Assembly (NCBI RefSeq): GCF_014873755.1 | Contig: NZ_JADBEG010000001.1 | Coordinates: forward strand, 3,598,501 to 3,662,500 | Reading direction: 5' to 3' | Source of the DNA: Amycolatopsis lexingtonensis | GTDB lineage: Bacteria; Actinomycetota; Actinomycetes; Mycobacteriales; Pseudonocardiaceae | Length of the DNA stretch: 64,000 nucleotides | In this document: one piece after another, positions 1 to 8,543 of the stretch | How positions within the stretch are numbered: position 1 is the stretch's first letter | How the letters are laid out: each line of letters begins with the position of its first letter | Notes under the pieces: generated by a model | The model's database searches: none | What the model was told of the DNA's origin: nothing | Seen by the model: only the letters and a program-made list of their open reading frames with translations | Made by a program: the position numbers and the translations under genes

Positions 1-589
1 CGGCCTCGGCGCGCAGCAGGGCGGCGGTGGCATTGCCGGCGGCGTCCCAGTCGACGAAGAAGTCGTGTGCGCCGGAGTCGAGGAAAATGTAGCGGGCGAT
101 GTTGGGGCGGCCGCGCCGGTCGACGGTGGCGCTGCCGAACATCGGCGCGTACACGGCTCGGGCCAGGGAGTTGGCGGCGACGACGTCCGTGCGGCCGTTG
201 CGCACGAACGCCGAGGACATCGTCATGGAGTCGAGCAGCCACTGAACCCGGGGCGGGACCTCGACGTCCCGGCGGCGCGACGGCGTGCGGCTCCCTCGCC
301 GCGATGACCGGGCCACGTCGAACAGGTAAGTGCGTTCGTCGTCGTCCAGCCGCAGTGCGCGAGCGACCGCGTCGAGAACGTCCTCGGACACGCCGCCGAT
401 GTGCCCCTTCTCCAGCCGCGTGTACCACTCCGTGCTCACGCCGGCGAGGACGGCGACCTCCTCACGCCGCAGCCCGGCGACCCGGCGGCGGGCACCGGTC
501 GGCAGTCCGGCCTGCGCCGGGGTGATCTTGGCGCGGCGGCTGACGAGGAAGTCCCGGATTTCGCCGCGGTTCCCGTGCTGCTGGTCCAT
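1..589 (-). CDS. XRE-family regulator with MmyB-like ligand domain (3' end outside window)
   Basis: Reading leftward from an ATG at 589, the frame stays open to the window edge (about 196 codons). An XRE-type helix-turn-helix lies at about residues 14-75 (LRREEVAVLAGVSTEWYTRL), followed by the MmyB-like C-terminal half that begins near RVQWLLDSM. This is the standard actinobacterial layout of a DNA-binding N-terminus with a small-molecule-sensing C-terminus. It is divergent from the aldo/keto reductase at 719, the common arrangement for this regulator family and its oxidoreductase target. Control of that neighbour is inferred; no operator was identified in the 129-bp gap. The C-terminus is not visible. 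Confidence 0.85.
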   Translation of the reverse strand, partial: MDQQHGNRGEIRDFLVSRRAKITPAQAGLPTGARRRVAGLRREEVAVLAGVSTEWYTRLEKGHIGGVSEDVLDAVARALRLDDDERTYLFDVARSSRRGSRTPSRRRDVEVPPRVQWLLDSMTMSSAFVRNGRTDVVAANSLARAVYAPMFGSATVDRRGRPNIARYIFLDSGAHDFFVDWDAAGNATAALLRAEA

Positions 590-718
590 GCCCTTGACGG
601 TAGCCGCCGGTCACGGCCCGAGGGGGGTGGCGGTCGTACCCCCGATAACCGCGACCTTCTCCGGTGGCGGCGATCGCGGTCTCCTGGGGATCGACCGTTC
701 CGTATGGAGGTAGGAGAC

Positions 719-1672
719 ATGACGAGCAAGACGCTGACCGCGTCGCCGGTGGCGCTGGGCACGTGGGCGTGGGGAGACAGCGGCGAGGTGGGCGACGGCC
801 AGTTCGGCAGCCGGCTGACCGAGTCCGGTCTGCGAGAGGTCGTCGAGAAGGCGCACTCGAATGGGTTCACCCTGTGGGACACCGCCGTCGTGTACGGCAT
901 GGGCCGCTCGGAGACGGTGCTCGCTCAGGCGCTCAAGGGCTACGCCCGCAGCGAGTACCAGCTGTCGACGAAGTTCACCCCGCAGGCCGCGGGCGACGGC
1001 GGCAATCCGGTCGCGGACATGCTGGAGCAGAGCCTCGACCGATTGGGTACGGACTATGTGGATCTGTACTGGATTCACAACCCTGCCGACGTGGCCCGCT
1101 GGACGCCGCTGCTGATTCCGCTGCTGCGGAGCGGCACGATCAAGCACGTCGGCGTCTCGAACCACAATCTGACGCAGATCGCTCTCGCCGATCAGATCCT
1201 CGGCGAGGCCGGCTTCCGCGTGGAGGCGGTCCAGAACCACCACAGCCTCCTGTACCGGAGCTCCGAGCGCGCGGGCATCCTCGACCACTGCCGCGAGCAC
1301 GACGTGCGGTTCTTTTCCTACATGGTCCTCGAGCAAGGGGCGCTGACCGGCAGGTACAGCCCGGCCCATCCGTTGCCGGAGGGCAGCGACCGGGCGGCCG
1401 TGTACAACGGCATCCTGCCCCGGCTGCAGACGCTGACGGACAGGATGGCGGCGATCGGCGAGGACCGGGGCGCGTCCGCCGCCGACGTCGCCACCGCCTG
1501 GGCCATCGCCAAGGGGACCACCCCGATCATCGGGGTCACGAAGGCCGGTTACCTCGACGGGCTGGTCCGAGCTCACGGCATCGAGCTCGCCGACGAGGAG
1601 ATCGCGGAACTGGAGACGCTGGCGGATGCCGCGGACGTCGACACGCGCGGCTGGTGGGAACCCGGCATGTAG
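719..1672 (+). CDS. aldo/keto reductase
   Basis: A 317-residue protein of normal length for the family, predicted to reduce carbonyl compounds with NADPH in the cytoplasm. The catalytic tetrad is visible: D54 and Y59 (LWDTAVVYG), K85 (LSTKF) and H120 (YWIHNP). The ATG at 719 is preferred over the in-frame ATG at 704 because GGAGG at 706-710 is well placed for it. It is divergent from an MmyB-type regulator. The substrate cannot be told from sequence. Confidence 0.9.
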   Translation: MTSKTLTASPVALGTWAWGDSGEVGDGQFGSRLTESGLREVVEKAHSNGFTLWDTAVVYGMGRSETVLAQALKGYARSEYQLSTKFTPQAAGDGGNPVADMLEQSLDRLGTDYVDLYWIHNPADVARWTPLLIPLLRSGTIKHVGVSNHNLTQIALADQILGEAGFRVEAVQNHHSLLYRSSERAGILDHCREHDVRFFSYMVLEQGALTGRYSPAHPLPEGSDRAAVYNGILPRLQTLTDRMAAIGEDRGASAADVATAWAIAKGTTPIIGVTKAGYLDGLVRAHGIELADEEIAELETLADAADVDTRGWWEPGM

Positions 1673-1714
1673 CCACTCGACGACCAGGAAACCGGTGCGC
1701 GGCGCGACGGTTCC

Positions 1715-1984
1715 TCAGCGTGCCCGCCGCAACCGGTCGTGTGGCAGGGTGAAGGCGTCGGGGATTTCCCGGGTCTTTTCGTCGAACACCAAGACCGGAC
1801 GGGTTCCGGCGGCATAGGTATTCCATCCGGGTCTGCCGTCGCGCACGAAGCGCACGAGTGCGCCGTGCAGAGCGGTCGCCAGCCGAGCCGGCGCGTCGGG
1901 TCCCAGCAACTTGTTGTGCCAAGTACGGTGATCACGAGCGACCCGCTGCACAAGCGTAATCCTTGCTCTCTCAGGGACATTCAC
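1715..1984 (-). CDS. hypothetical protein, 89 aa
   Basis: A GTG-started frame of 89 residues with balanced amino-acid composition, unlike the Arg/Pro/Ala-rich shadow frames around it. It contains a run resembling a small globular domain (VRDGRPGWNTYAAGTRPVLV). No family is recognised and no membrane segment or signal is seen. It is convergent with the aldo/keto reductase and divergent from the GntR gene. It could be a real small gene or the tail of a lost larger one. Confidence 0.5.
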   Translation of the reverse strand: MNVPERARITLVQRVARDHRTWHNKLLGPDAPARLATALHGALVRFVRDGRPGWNTYAAGTRPVLVFDEKTREIPDAFTLPHDRLRRAR

Positions 1985-2057
1985 CGTGCATTCACCAGAG
2001 CAGCCGCGGGATCTCGGGTGTTGCTCAGAACATGTCCGAACAGGTAAGAATGGGTGC

Positions 2058-2798
2058 GTGACGACGTTGCATGTCGCGATCGCCGAGGACCTGCGTGAGC
2101 GGATCCGGGACGGCCGCCTCGAGGTCGGCGGGGTGGTGCCCTCCGAGGCGGAGCTCTGCGAGCAGTGGAAGACCTCGCGCGCACCGGTTCGCCAGGCGCT
2201 GGCGACGCTCCGGGCGGACGGCGTGATCTCGGGCGGGCGCGGCCGACGCGCGACGGTGAGCTCGAACGCCCTCGGGCAGCCGTTCGACGCGCTGATGTCC
2301 TACTCGGCCTGGGTGCGTTCCCTCGGCCGCACTCCCGGCCAGCGGACGCTGGAGCTGGCGCTGCGGCCGGCGGATCCAGCGGCGGCCGCCGCCCTGCACA
2401 TCGAGGAAGGTGCGCTGGTGGTGCAGGGACTGCGGCTGCGCCTGCTGGACGGTGTCCCCGTGATGCTCGAACGCGCGACCTACCTGGAAAGCGTCGGCCG
2501 GCTGCTCTTCGACTTCGATTCGGACTCCGGGTCCCAGTGGGAGTACCTGCAGAGCCGCGGCGTGGAGTTCGCCGCCGCGTCCCACATCATCGACGCCGTG
2601 GCAGCCGACGAGACCGACGCGGCGCAGCTTGAGGTGCCCGAAGGCACTCCGCTGCTGCGGCAACGGCGAAGCGCGCGGAACCCGCGGGGCGTCATCATCG
2701 AGCACAACGACGACCGCTACCTCCCGACCGAGATCGCGTTCACGCTCGAGAACGCCCCGAACGTGCGCGCCCCTCTGGTCCGCCGCGCTCAGCCCTGA
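2058..2798 (+). CDS. GntR-family regulator with UTRA domain (HutC type)
   Basis: A 246-residue protein with a winged helix-turn-helix at about residues 5-70 (IAEDLRERIRDGRLEVGGVV, then VPSEAELCEQW) and a UTRA effector-binding domain filling the rest (LRPADPAAAAALHIEEGALV; final PLVRRAQP). The GTG at 2058 is chosen because it places the helix-turn-helix at the N-terminus as usual; an upstream in-frame ATG at 1986 would add an unrelated tail. It is followed after 15 bp by a small gene and then a ketopantoate-reductase-like gene, so it probably controls that operon. Confidence 0.88.
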   Translation: MTTLHVAIAEDLRERIRDGRLEVGGVVPSEAELCEQWKTSRAPVRQALATLRADGVISGGRGRRATVSSNALGQPFDALMSYSAWVRSLGRTPGQRTLELALRPADPAAAAALHIEEGALVVQGLRLRLLDGVPVMLERATYLESVGRLLFDFDSDSGSQWEYLQSRGVEFAAASHIIDAVAADETDAAQLEVPEGTPLLRQRRSARNPRGVIIEHNDDRYLPTEIAFTLENAPNVRAPLVRRAQP

Positions 2799-2813
2799 GC
2801 GGAAGGAACGGGA

Positions 2814-2993
2814 ATGACTCAGTCCACAACAGACCTCGCCGGGCCCGGCATCGCCATCAGCCGCGCCAGGCTGAAGGCGGCCTACGCGGCTCATCCACCC
2901 GAGCCCCTGCCTGGTGTCGTCGAGGCGGTCGGCGGGCTCCTCGTGACCACTCCGGGCCCGGTGCCCCGGTACTCCGTGGCGCCCGCCCGATGA
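2814..2993 (+). CDS. small protein, 59 aa, in GntR/PanE-like operon
   Basis: An ATG preceded by GGAAGGAACGGGA opens a 59-residue frame whose stop overlaps the start of the next gene (ATGA at 2990-2993), so translational coupling is likely. The sequence (for example ISRARLKAAYAAHPPEPLPG) matches no family known to me and has no membrane segment. Its position between regulator and reductase suggests a role with the reductase, but the function is unknown. Confidence 0.6.
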   Translation: MTQSTTDLAGPGIAISRARLKAAYAAHPPEPLPGVVEAVGGLLVTTPGPVPRYSVAPAR

Positions 2994-3886
2994 CGGCCGG
3001 GGAACCCGCAGTCGCCGTCGTCGGGCCGGGAGCGATCGGCACGACGATCGCGGCGGCGCTGCATGAGGCGAGGCGTACGCCGACGATCTGCGGGCGCTCG
3101 GCGCGCGAGCACCTGGAGCTGCGCGACGATGACGGTGCTGCCGTCGTCGTGCCAGGGCCTGTGCGGACTGATCCGGCCGAGATCGGGAACACCGTCGACC
3201 TGGTTTTCGTCGCCGTCAAATCGACACAGGTGGAGTCGGCGGCGCCGTGGCTTTCCGCCCTGTGCGGCCCGGAAACCGTTGTCTGCGTCTTGCAGAACGG
3301 CGTCGAACAGGAAGAGCTTTTCGCGCCGTACTCGTCCGGCGGACCGCTGCTGCCCTCGGTGGTGTGGTTTCCCGCCCAGCGCGAGCCGGACGGTTCCGTG
3401 TGGCTCCGCGGCGAAGCGCGCCTGACCCTGCCGGACACGCCGGCGAGCGGCGTGGTGCTCGCGGCGCTGCGCGGCACCCGGTGCGCGGTCGACGTGGCAA
3501 GGGATTTCACGACCGTCGCGTGGCGGAAGCTGCTGCAGAACGCGGTCGCGGGTCTGATGGTGCTGACCGGCCGACGAGCCGGCATGTTCGCGCGAAGCGA
3601 TGTCGCCGAACTGGCCCTGGCCTACCTGCGGGAGTGCCTTGAGGTCGCCCGCGCGGAGGGCGCGTCGCTGGGCGACGAGGTCCCGCAGGCGATCGTCGAC
3701 GAGTTCCGCGGGTACCCGCCCGACCTGAGCACCTCGATCCTCGCCGACCGAGAGGCGGGCCGGCCCCTGGAATGGGACAGCCGCAACGGGGTCGTGCTGC
3801 GACGTGGCCGGTCCCGCGGCATTCCCACCCCGATCAGCGACCTGGTCGTGCCGCTCCTGGCGGCCGCCGGCGACGGACCGGGCTGA
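2990..3886 (+). CDS. 2-dehydropantoate 2-reductase-like oxidoreductase (ApbA/PanE family)
   Basis: A 298-residue protein. The N-terminal Rossmann motif is VVGPGAIGTTIAAAL (about residues 10-24), followed by DLVFVAVKSTQ. The C-terminal ApbA domain has the conserved lysine in WRKLLQNAVAG and a PLEWDSRNGVVLRRG segment typical of the substrate site. The family reduces ketopantoate or similar 2-keto acids with NADPH. Its operon with a GntR regulator and its likely non-housekeeping context suggest a catabolic paralogue rather than the pantothenate enzyme. The start is fixed by the ATGA overlap with the upstream small gene. Confidence 0.85.
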   Translation: MTAGEPAVAVVGPGAIGTTIAAALHEARRTPTICGRSAREHLELRDDDGAAVVVPGPVRTDPAEIGNTVDLVFVAVKSTQVESAAPWLSALCGPETVVCVLQNGVEQEELFAPYSSGGPLLPSVVWFPAQREPDGSVWLRGEARLTLPDTPASGVVLAALRGTRCAVDVARDFTTVAWRKLLQNAVAGLMVLTGRRAGMFARSDVAELALAYLRECLEVARAEGASLGDEVPQAIVDEFRGYPPDLSTSILADREAGRPLEWDSRNGVVLRRGRSRGIPTPISDLVVPLLAAAGDGPG

Positions 3887-3927
3887 CCCGCGGTCTTCGC
3901 CGGCGGCCGTGCGTTCAGGTCGGTGTC

Positions 3928-4980
3928 CTAATCGAGCACGGGTTCGAACAGGGCCGGTGGCACCGGGGGCTTCGCCAGGAGGGCGGCGAGCCGCGGGATC
4001 TGGTCGGCCACGGTCGCGCTGTGCTGCCTGAACCCCTCGATCGAGGTGAACTCCTGGATCACCAGCAACGGTCCGTCCGCCTCGCCGTGGGTGCGGTGCA
4101 CCGTGTACCGCAGGCATCCCGGTTCGGCGCGGATCCGCGGGGCGAGTTCGGCGAGCAGCGCGACGAGGTCCTCACGTCGTCCGTCCTTGGGCTCCATTGT
4201 GGACACTGTCACCACCGTGCCCGGCACGGCTACAGGCCGGCCGGCCTGTAGCCGTGCCAGCGCCTCGTCCGCTTCGGCCCGGTTGCCCAGCCTGAACTCC
4301 CGGCTGCCGACCTCGATGGCGGCCGAGGCGGCGACGGCGATCGCGCCGACCTGGTCGGCGCTCACCCAGTCCGGTGCCGCGGTGTCGGCGAGGCGGGTGC
4401 CGACCGGGCCGAGCACGAGGGCGTGGGCCCGCTGTGGACCGGTGAGTTCGGCTTCGGCGACTCGTCGCATCATCAGCAGGGCGGACTGCTCCATGCTGAC
4501 CAGGCCACTGCCGGGAACCGGCGTGAGCGCAGAAGTCCCGACGATCAGCGTGTAGGTGCCGCGGGTGCTCAGCTTGGGCAGGAAGGCCCGCAGGACGGCC
4601 ATGTGAGTGGAGGCGAGCCCGACGAAGGCGCTCTGCCAGTCGCTCTCGTCGATCTCCCAGAGCGGTTTGCCGGCCCACCAGCCACCGATCGGCGCCACCA
4701 CGTCGTCGACGGCGCCCAGCCTGCGCTCCATCTCGTCGGCGAGTTGCGCGGCTCCGGGGAACGTCGTGTAGTCGTGCACCACCAGGTGCAGCCGATCGCC
4801 GGCCGCGTCGCCGAGCACGTGCCGGAACTCGTCGGCCCGTTCCTGGCTGCGGGTCGGTACCACGACGTCCGCACCGGCGGCGAGGTAAGCGCGGACGACA
4901 CCTTCGCCGACGGCGCCTGTACCACCGGGCACGACAACGCGGTGACCGGACAGATCGGGATGCGCACTGCTGTGGTTCAT
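3928..4980 (-). CDS. short-chain dehydrogenase fused to antibiotic-biosynthesis monooxygenase (ABM) domain
   Basis: A 350-residue protein. Residues 10-245 form an SDR fold with the cofactor motif PGGTGAVGEG at about 18-27. Residues from about 253 form an ABM-like ferredoxin fold (ELAPRIRAEPGCLRYTVHRT; LLVIQEFTSIEGFRQH). The usual SDR YxxxK catalytic motif is not evident: the equivalent stretch reads SGLVSMEQSALLMM, so the SDR half may be non-classical or only NAD-binding. The ATG at 4980 has GGAGG upstream. The gene is divergent from a MarR gene with three shared operator-like repeats between them. Confidence 0.82.
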   Translation of the reverse strand: MNHSSAHPDLSGHRVVVPGGTGAVGEGVVRAYLAAGADVVVPTRSQERADEFRHVLGDAAGDRLHLVVHDYTTFPGAAQLADEMERRLGAVDDVVAPIGGWWAGKPLWEIDESDWQSAFVGLASTHMAVLRAFLPKLSTRGTYTLIVGTSALTPVPGSGLVSMEQSALLMMRRVAEAELTGPQRAHALVLGPVGTRLADTAAPDWVSADQVGAIAVAASAAIEVGSREFRLGNRAEADEALARLQAGRPVAVPGTVVTVSTMEPKDGRREDLVALLAELAPRIRAEPGCLRYTVHRTHGEADGPLLVIQEFTSIEGFRQHSATVADQIPRLAALLAKPPVPPALFEPVLD

Positions 4981-5001
4981 GAGACCACTCCTCCATGAAT
5001 G

Positions 5002-5053
5002 TTGGGGTGACCAACGTTGGTGATCCCAACATAACACATGTTGGGGCCACCAA
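5002..5053. promoter_or_regulatory. three TTGG-N5-CCAA operator boxes between SDR-ABM and marR genes
   Basis: Three copies of the same inverted repeat lie in the 89-bp divergent gap: 5002-5014, 5017-5029 and 5041-5053. The extended consensus is ATGTTGG-N5-CCAACRT. Size and symmetry fit MarR-type binding sites, so repression of both divergent genes by the adjacent MarR is inferred. TAGAGT at about 5059-5064 sits close to the ATG at 5070 and would give a leaderless transcript. Confidence 0.7.
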
Positions 5054-5069
5054 CGGTTAGAGTGGGTGC

Positions 5070-5528
5070 ATGGTGGTCACGAATCACGCGTTGCAACCCC
5101 CGGCCCGGCTGCGCGGGCTTGTGAGCTGGCAGGCGAACAAGGTGGCCACGCTGGGCGCCCGGCTGACCGCGGAACGCATGCCGTTGGGTGCCCGCGCCGA
5201 TTTCGCCGTGCTGGCCGCGCTGGAGGAGTACGGGGCGCTCAGCCAGGCCGAGATCGGCCGCCGCCTCGGCCTGGACCGCAACGACGTCAGCGGCATACTC
5301 GCCCGGCTGGAAAGCGGCCGCCGGGTCGACCGTCAGGCCGATCCCGACAACCGGCGTCGCAACCTCGTGACCCTCACCGCCGCCGGAAGGCAGTACCTCG
5401 AAGAACTCCAACAGCACGCCGGCACCGTCCAGGCCGAACTCCTGGCCGGCCTCGACCGGACCGAGCAGCGGCAACTCCAGTCGTTGCTGGCCAAACTGCT
5501 CGACAGCCACGCGGCGCAACCAGCGTAG
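5070..5528 (+). CDS. MarR-family regulator
   Basis: A 152-residue protein with the MarR winged helix at about residues 40-110 (LSQAEIGRRLGLDRNDVSGI; then RVDRQADPDNRRRNLVTLT, where DNRRRN is the wing). It most likely represses itself and the divergent SDR-ABM gene through the three boxes in the gap. The start is the ATG at 5070, directly after a -10-like element. The stop at 5528 is followed at once by the convergent broken hydrolase. Confidence 0.9.
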   Translation: MVVTNHALQPPARLRGLVSWQANKVATLGARLTAERMPLGARADFAVLAALEEYGALSQAEIGRRLGLDRNDVSGILARLESGRRVDRQADPDNRRRNLVTLTAAGRQYLEELQQHAGTVQAELLAGLDRTEQRQLQSLLAKLLDSHAAQPA

Positions 5529-5529
5529 G

Positions 5530-6387
5530 ACGCTCGCCGCAGGGCGGCGTCTGCCTCGTCGAGGAGGGTTGCGACGGCTTGGAACACGTGGTGGACGCCG
5601 GGAGTGATGTCGAGGGTGATGGCCACGTTGTCGGTCGCGGCGCGTCCGGCGAGTCTGACGGCGTCGTCGAGCAGGCACTCGTGTGAGCCGGCCTGGATGA
5701 GCAATGGCGGGAAGACGTCGAAGTCGCCGAAGAGCGGGCTGACGAACGGGTCGGTGCGGGGTCGGTTGCCTGCGTACTCTTGGGCGCGCAGCTCGAGCGC
5801 CGCGCGGTAGATGACGGGATCGATATCGGCCTTGGTGTCGATGCTCGCGCCGGAGAGGGTGAGCTCCACCCACGGAGACATCACGAACGCGGCGGCGGGC
5901 ATCGCCAGGCCCCGTTGTTTGGCGGCCAGGAGCGTGGCGAGGGCGAGTCCTCCGCCGGCCGACTCCCCCGCGACAACCAATCGGGTTGGTGCGTAGGCAT
6001 CGAGTGCGGCTTGGTAGGCGTCGAGTCCGTCGGAGAGTGCTGCCGGGAAAGGGTTTTCCGGTGCGAGGCGGTAGTCCACGGACAGGACCGTGACGCCGTT
6101 GCGGGCGGCGATCCGGCCTGGCAGTCCGATGGTCTCGGCCGCGGTTCCGATCGCGTACCCGCCGCCGTGGAAGTACAGGACGGCCGGCCTGGCTTCGCCT
6201 GTCCGATGGAGATTCGAACGGCCGGCGTGTCGCCGAGTCGGATGTCGTCGGTGACGAGATCGGCCGGGCGCGGACGTGAAGCCATCAACTGCGCGAACAG
6301 CGCTCGCTGCGCTACCGCCTCGCCACCGACATCGAGGGGTGAGTCTCGCAACGTCCGAGCGATGGCTTCGGCTTGCTCTCTGCTCAT
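5530..6387 (-). pseudogene. alpha/beta hydrolase (HSL-type) broken by a frameshift
   Basis: The N-terminal 60 codons (from ATG 6387, MSREQAEAIARTLRDSP to about VRISI) are in one frame and the rest, from about 6195 down, in another. The second part has all hallmarks of a hormone-sensitive-lipase-type esterase: oxyanion motif HGGGYAIG, nucleophile elbow GESAGG and catalytic His in GVHHVFQ. The change of frame lies near 6195-6210 in a loop. The downstream frame also lacks a stop at the expected place and runs on antisense to the MarR gene as far as 5333. It is either a decayed gene or one carrying a sequencing indel. Confidence 0.75.
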
Positions 6388-6499
6388 GAGCGTTCTTTCT
6401 GGTTGGAGTGGTCATCGGGTTGGCTGGCGTGTCAGGCGGCGTCGTCTTCACCCCAGCAGGGTCCTCGCAACGTTCGCTGCGGTGGTGTGGGCAGCCGTG

Positions 6500-6661
6500 G
6501 CCGACCGGGTCCAGGCGACGTGGCCTGGGCGCCCGTGACTCGGGAACGAATCGGGCAGTCAACGCGATCGCGGCCGCGGCGACCGGGACGTCGACCCAGA
6601 AGATCGACCGCCATCCCGCAGAGCTGACGAGCGCGCCACCGACGATCGGGCCGAGCGCCAC
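6500..6661 (-). pseudogene. remnant of an MFS drug transporter (DHA2-like)
   Basis: Fifty-four codons read ALGPIVGGALVSSAGWRSIF then a VDVPVAAAAIALTARFVPES stretch, the signature loop and helix of DHA2-type multidrug transporters. No other transporter sequence is present on either side, so only about a tenth of the gene remains. It is fused in frame with unrelated downstream sequence. It sits between the broken hydrolase and a MarR gene whose regulon may once have included it. Confidence 0.65.
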
Positions 6662-6759
6662 CGGCGCCCGCTCGCACGGCGCCCCCTCATCGCCGGTCGT
6701 CGCTCATCGCTTCGCTCCTGTCGCTCTTGGAAGCCGCGATCCGCACCGTAGCTAAAAGT

Positions 6760-6806
6760 CTTGATGAGGATCAAGTCCTTGATCTACCTCAAGGCATGTC
6801 TACACT
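6760..6806 (+). promoter_or_regulatory. operator pair and promoter of the MarR gene at 6813
   Basis: Two 16-bp inverted repeats, CTTGATGAGGATCAAG (6760-6775, perfect) and CTTGATCTACCTCAAG (6778-6793, one mismatch), are spaced 18 bp apart. A -35-like TTGATC (6779-6784) lies inside the second box with 16 bp to a -10-like TACACT (6801-6806), placing the transcript start at about the GTG codon (6813). Autorepression by the MarR protein with leaderless translation is inferred. Confidence 0.65.
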
Positions 6807-6812
6807 GACGCC

Positions 6813-7268
6813 GTGAGCCAGCCACCAGACGTCATCCCGGAACAAGCGCTCCAGCGAGTCGGCTGGGCGTTACGCCGCGCCGACCTCACGCTCCAATCCG
6901 CCAAGGAGCCAGCCCTGCGAGCGGTCGGGCTCTCCACCGCCTCGTACTCGCTGCTGATGCACGTCCACGTCTACCCGGGACTCAACGGCGCCGAGCTGGG
7001 ACGCCGCCTTGGCGTCACCACCCAGGCGGTCGCGCTGCTGGCGGCCAAGCTCGAAGCCAGCGGACTGGTCGAACGACGCACCCACCCCCGGCATCGCAAC
7101 ATCCAAGAGCTGCACCTCACCGACGAAGGCCACCGCACCCTCCAGGCCGCCTACCAGCACGTCGGCAAAATCGAGGACAAGCTCACCGACGCGCTGGGCC
7201 CCGAAGACGCCCAACACCTCCGCGACCTCCTCGACACGGTGATAGCCGCGCTCGCAGACATCGAATGA
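6813..7268 (+). CDS. MarR-family regulator
   Basis: A 151-residue protein with the winged helix at about residues 50-110 (LNGAELGRRLGVTTQAVALL; then VERRTHPRHRNIQELHLT). The GTG start at 6813 is supported by the promoter geometry directly upstream. It precedes an epoxide hydrolase by 87 bp, and a truncated MFS transporter lies behind it, an arrangement common for MarR regulators of drug or xenobiotic response. Confidence 0.88.
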   Translation: MSQPPDVIPEQALQRVGWALRRADLTLQSAKEPALRAVGLSTASYSLLMHVHVYPGLNGAELGRRLGVTTQAVALLAAKLEASGLVERRTHPRHRNIQELHLTDEGHRTLQAAYQHVGKIEDKLTDALGPEDAQHLRDLLDTVIAALADIE

Positions 7269-7355
7269 GGCCAAGCACCCCGCGAGCCTGAGCCGCCGCC
7301 CCGGAGCCTGACCGACATCCGATCCGACAACGCCATACGAGGAAGGAGCCCCGTC

Positions 7356-8477
7356 ATGGCCGCCGAGCCGTTCGAGGTCAGCATCACCAAAGCCGAGATC
7401 GCCGATCTGCGTGAGCGACTGCGACGAACACGGTGGCCCGAGCCCGAGCCCGTGGACGACTGGTCACAGGGTTTGCCGCTGGCCTACGCACAGGAACTTT
7501 GCCGCGCCTGGGCCGAGGACTACGACTTCGGGTTCGCCGAGCGGCTGAACGCCTTCCCGCAGTACCGCGACACCATCGACGGGCTCGGCATCCACTTCCT
7601 GCACGTCCGCTCCCCCGAGCCGGACGCGTTCCCCCTGGTGCTCACGCACGGGTGGCCGGGCTCGGTACTCGAGTTCCTCGAGGTCCTCGGCCCGCTCATC
7701 GACCCGCGCGCGCACGGCGGGGACCCGGCGGACGCCTTCCACGTCGTCGCGCCATCGTTGCCCGGGTACGGCTGGAGCGACAAGCCGTCGACGACCGGGT
7801 GGGGCGTCACCCACATCGCCCGCGCCTGGGACACGCTGATGGTCTCGCTGGGCTACCTGCGGTACGGCGCGCAAGGCGGTGACTGGGGTTCGGCCGTCTC
7901 CGGCGCGCTGGGCGAGGTGGCACCCGAGCGCGTCGCCGGCGTGCACCTGAACCTCGGATCCGTGGCAGCGGGCACCTTCGACGACCCCACACCCGCGGAA
8001 CTGGCGAACCTCGCGGCCGAGAAGGAGTTCCAGCGCACCGGCCGCGGATACTCCGCGATCCAGGCGACCCGGCCGCAGACGCTCGGCTACGGCCTCACCG
8101 ACTCCCCCGCCGGCCAAGCCGCCTGGATCGCCGAGAAGTTCTGGGCCTGGACGGACAACGACGGCCACCCCGAAGACGCGGTGACGCGGCAGCAGATCCT
8201 CGACGAGATCTCCGTCTACTGGTTCACCGCATCGGCTACGTCTTCCGCACGCCTGTACTGGGAAAGCTTCGCCAACTTCCGCGACAAGGTCACCGCACCG
8301 ACCGGACTGTCGATCTACCCACGTGACATCACCCGCCCGTCGCGGCGGGAGGCCGAACTGCGGTTCACCGACCTGCGCTGGTTCGAGGAACTGCCGCGAG
8401 GCGGCCATTTCGCCGCGCTGGAGCAGCCGAAGTCGCTGGTCGAGCAGGTGCGAGGGTTCTTCCGCCTCTTCCGCTGA
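7356..8477 (+). CDS. epoxide hydrolase
   Basis: A 373-residue protein with the epoxide hydrolase N-terminal domain (about residues 4-110, including RLRRTRWPE) followed by an alpha/beta hydrolase domain. The oxyanion motif is HGWPG (99-103), the nucleophile is D176 in GGDWGS, and the catalytic His is in GGHFAALEQP near the C-terminus. The family adds water to epoxides through a covalent aspartyl ester. The ATG follows GGAAGGAG. Length and motifs are complete, so activity is expected; the natural substrate is unknown. Confidence 0.92.
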   Translation: MAAEPFEVSITKAEIADLRERLRRTRWPEPEPVDDWSQGLPLAYAQELCRAWAEDYDFGFAERLNAFPQYRDTIDGLGIHFLHVRSPEPDAFPLVLTHGWPGSVLEFLEVLGPLIDPRAHGGDPADAFHVVAPSLPGYGWSDKPSTTGWGVTHIARAWDTLMVSLGYLRYGAQGGDWGSAVSGALGEVAPERVAGVHLNLGSVAAGTFDDPTPAELANLAAEKEFQRTGRGYSAIQATRPQTLGYGLTDSPAGQAAWIAEKFWAWTDNDGHPEDAVTRQQILDEISVYWFTASATSSARLYWESFANFRDKVTAPTGLSIYPRDITRPSRREAELRFTDLRWFEELPRGGHFAALEQPKSLVEQVRGFFRLFR

Positions 8478-8543
8478 CCGGCCCCGATCACCGGCACGAC
8501 GATCAGGTCCGGGTGGCGCTCTTGGTGGCAAGCGTCGCCGTCG

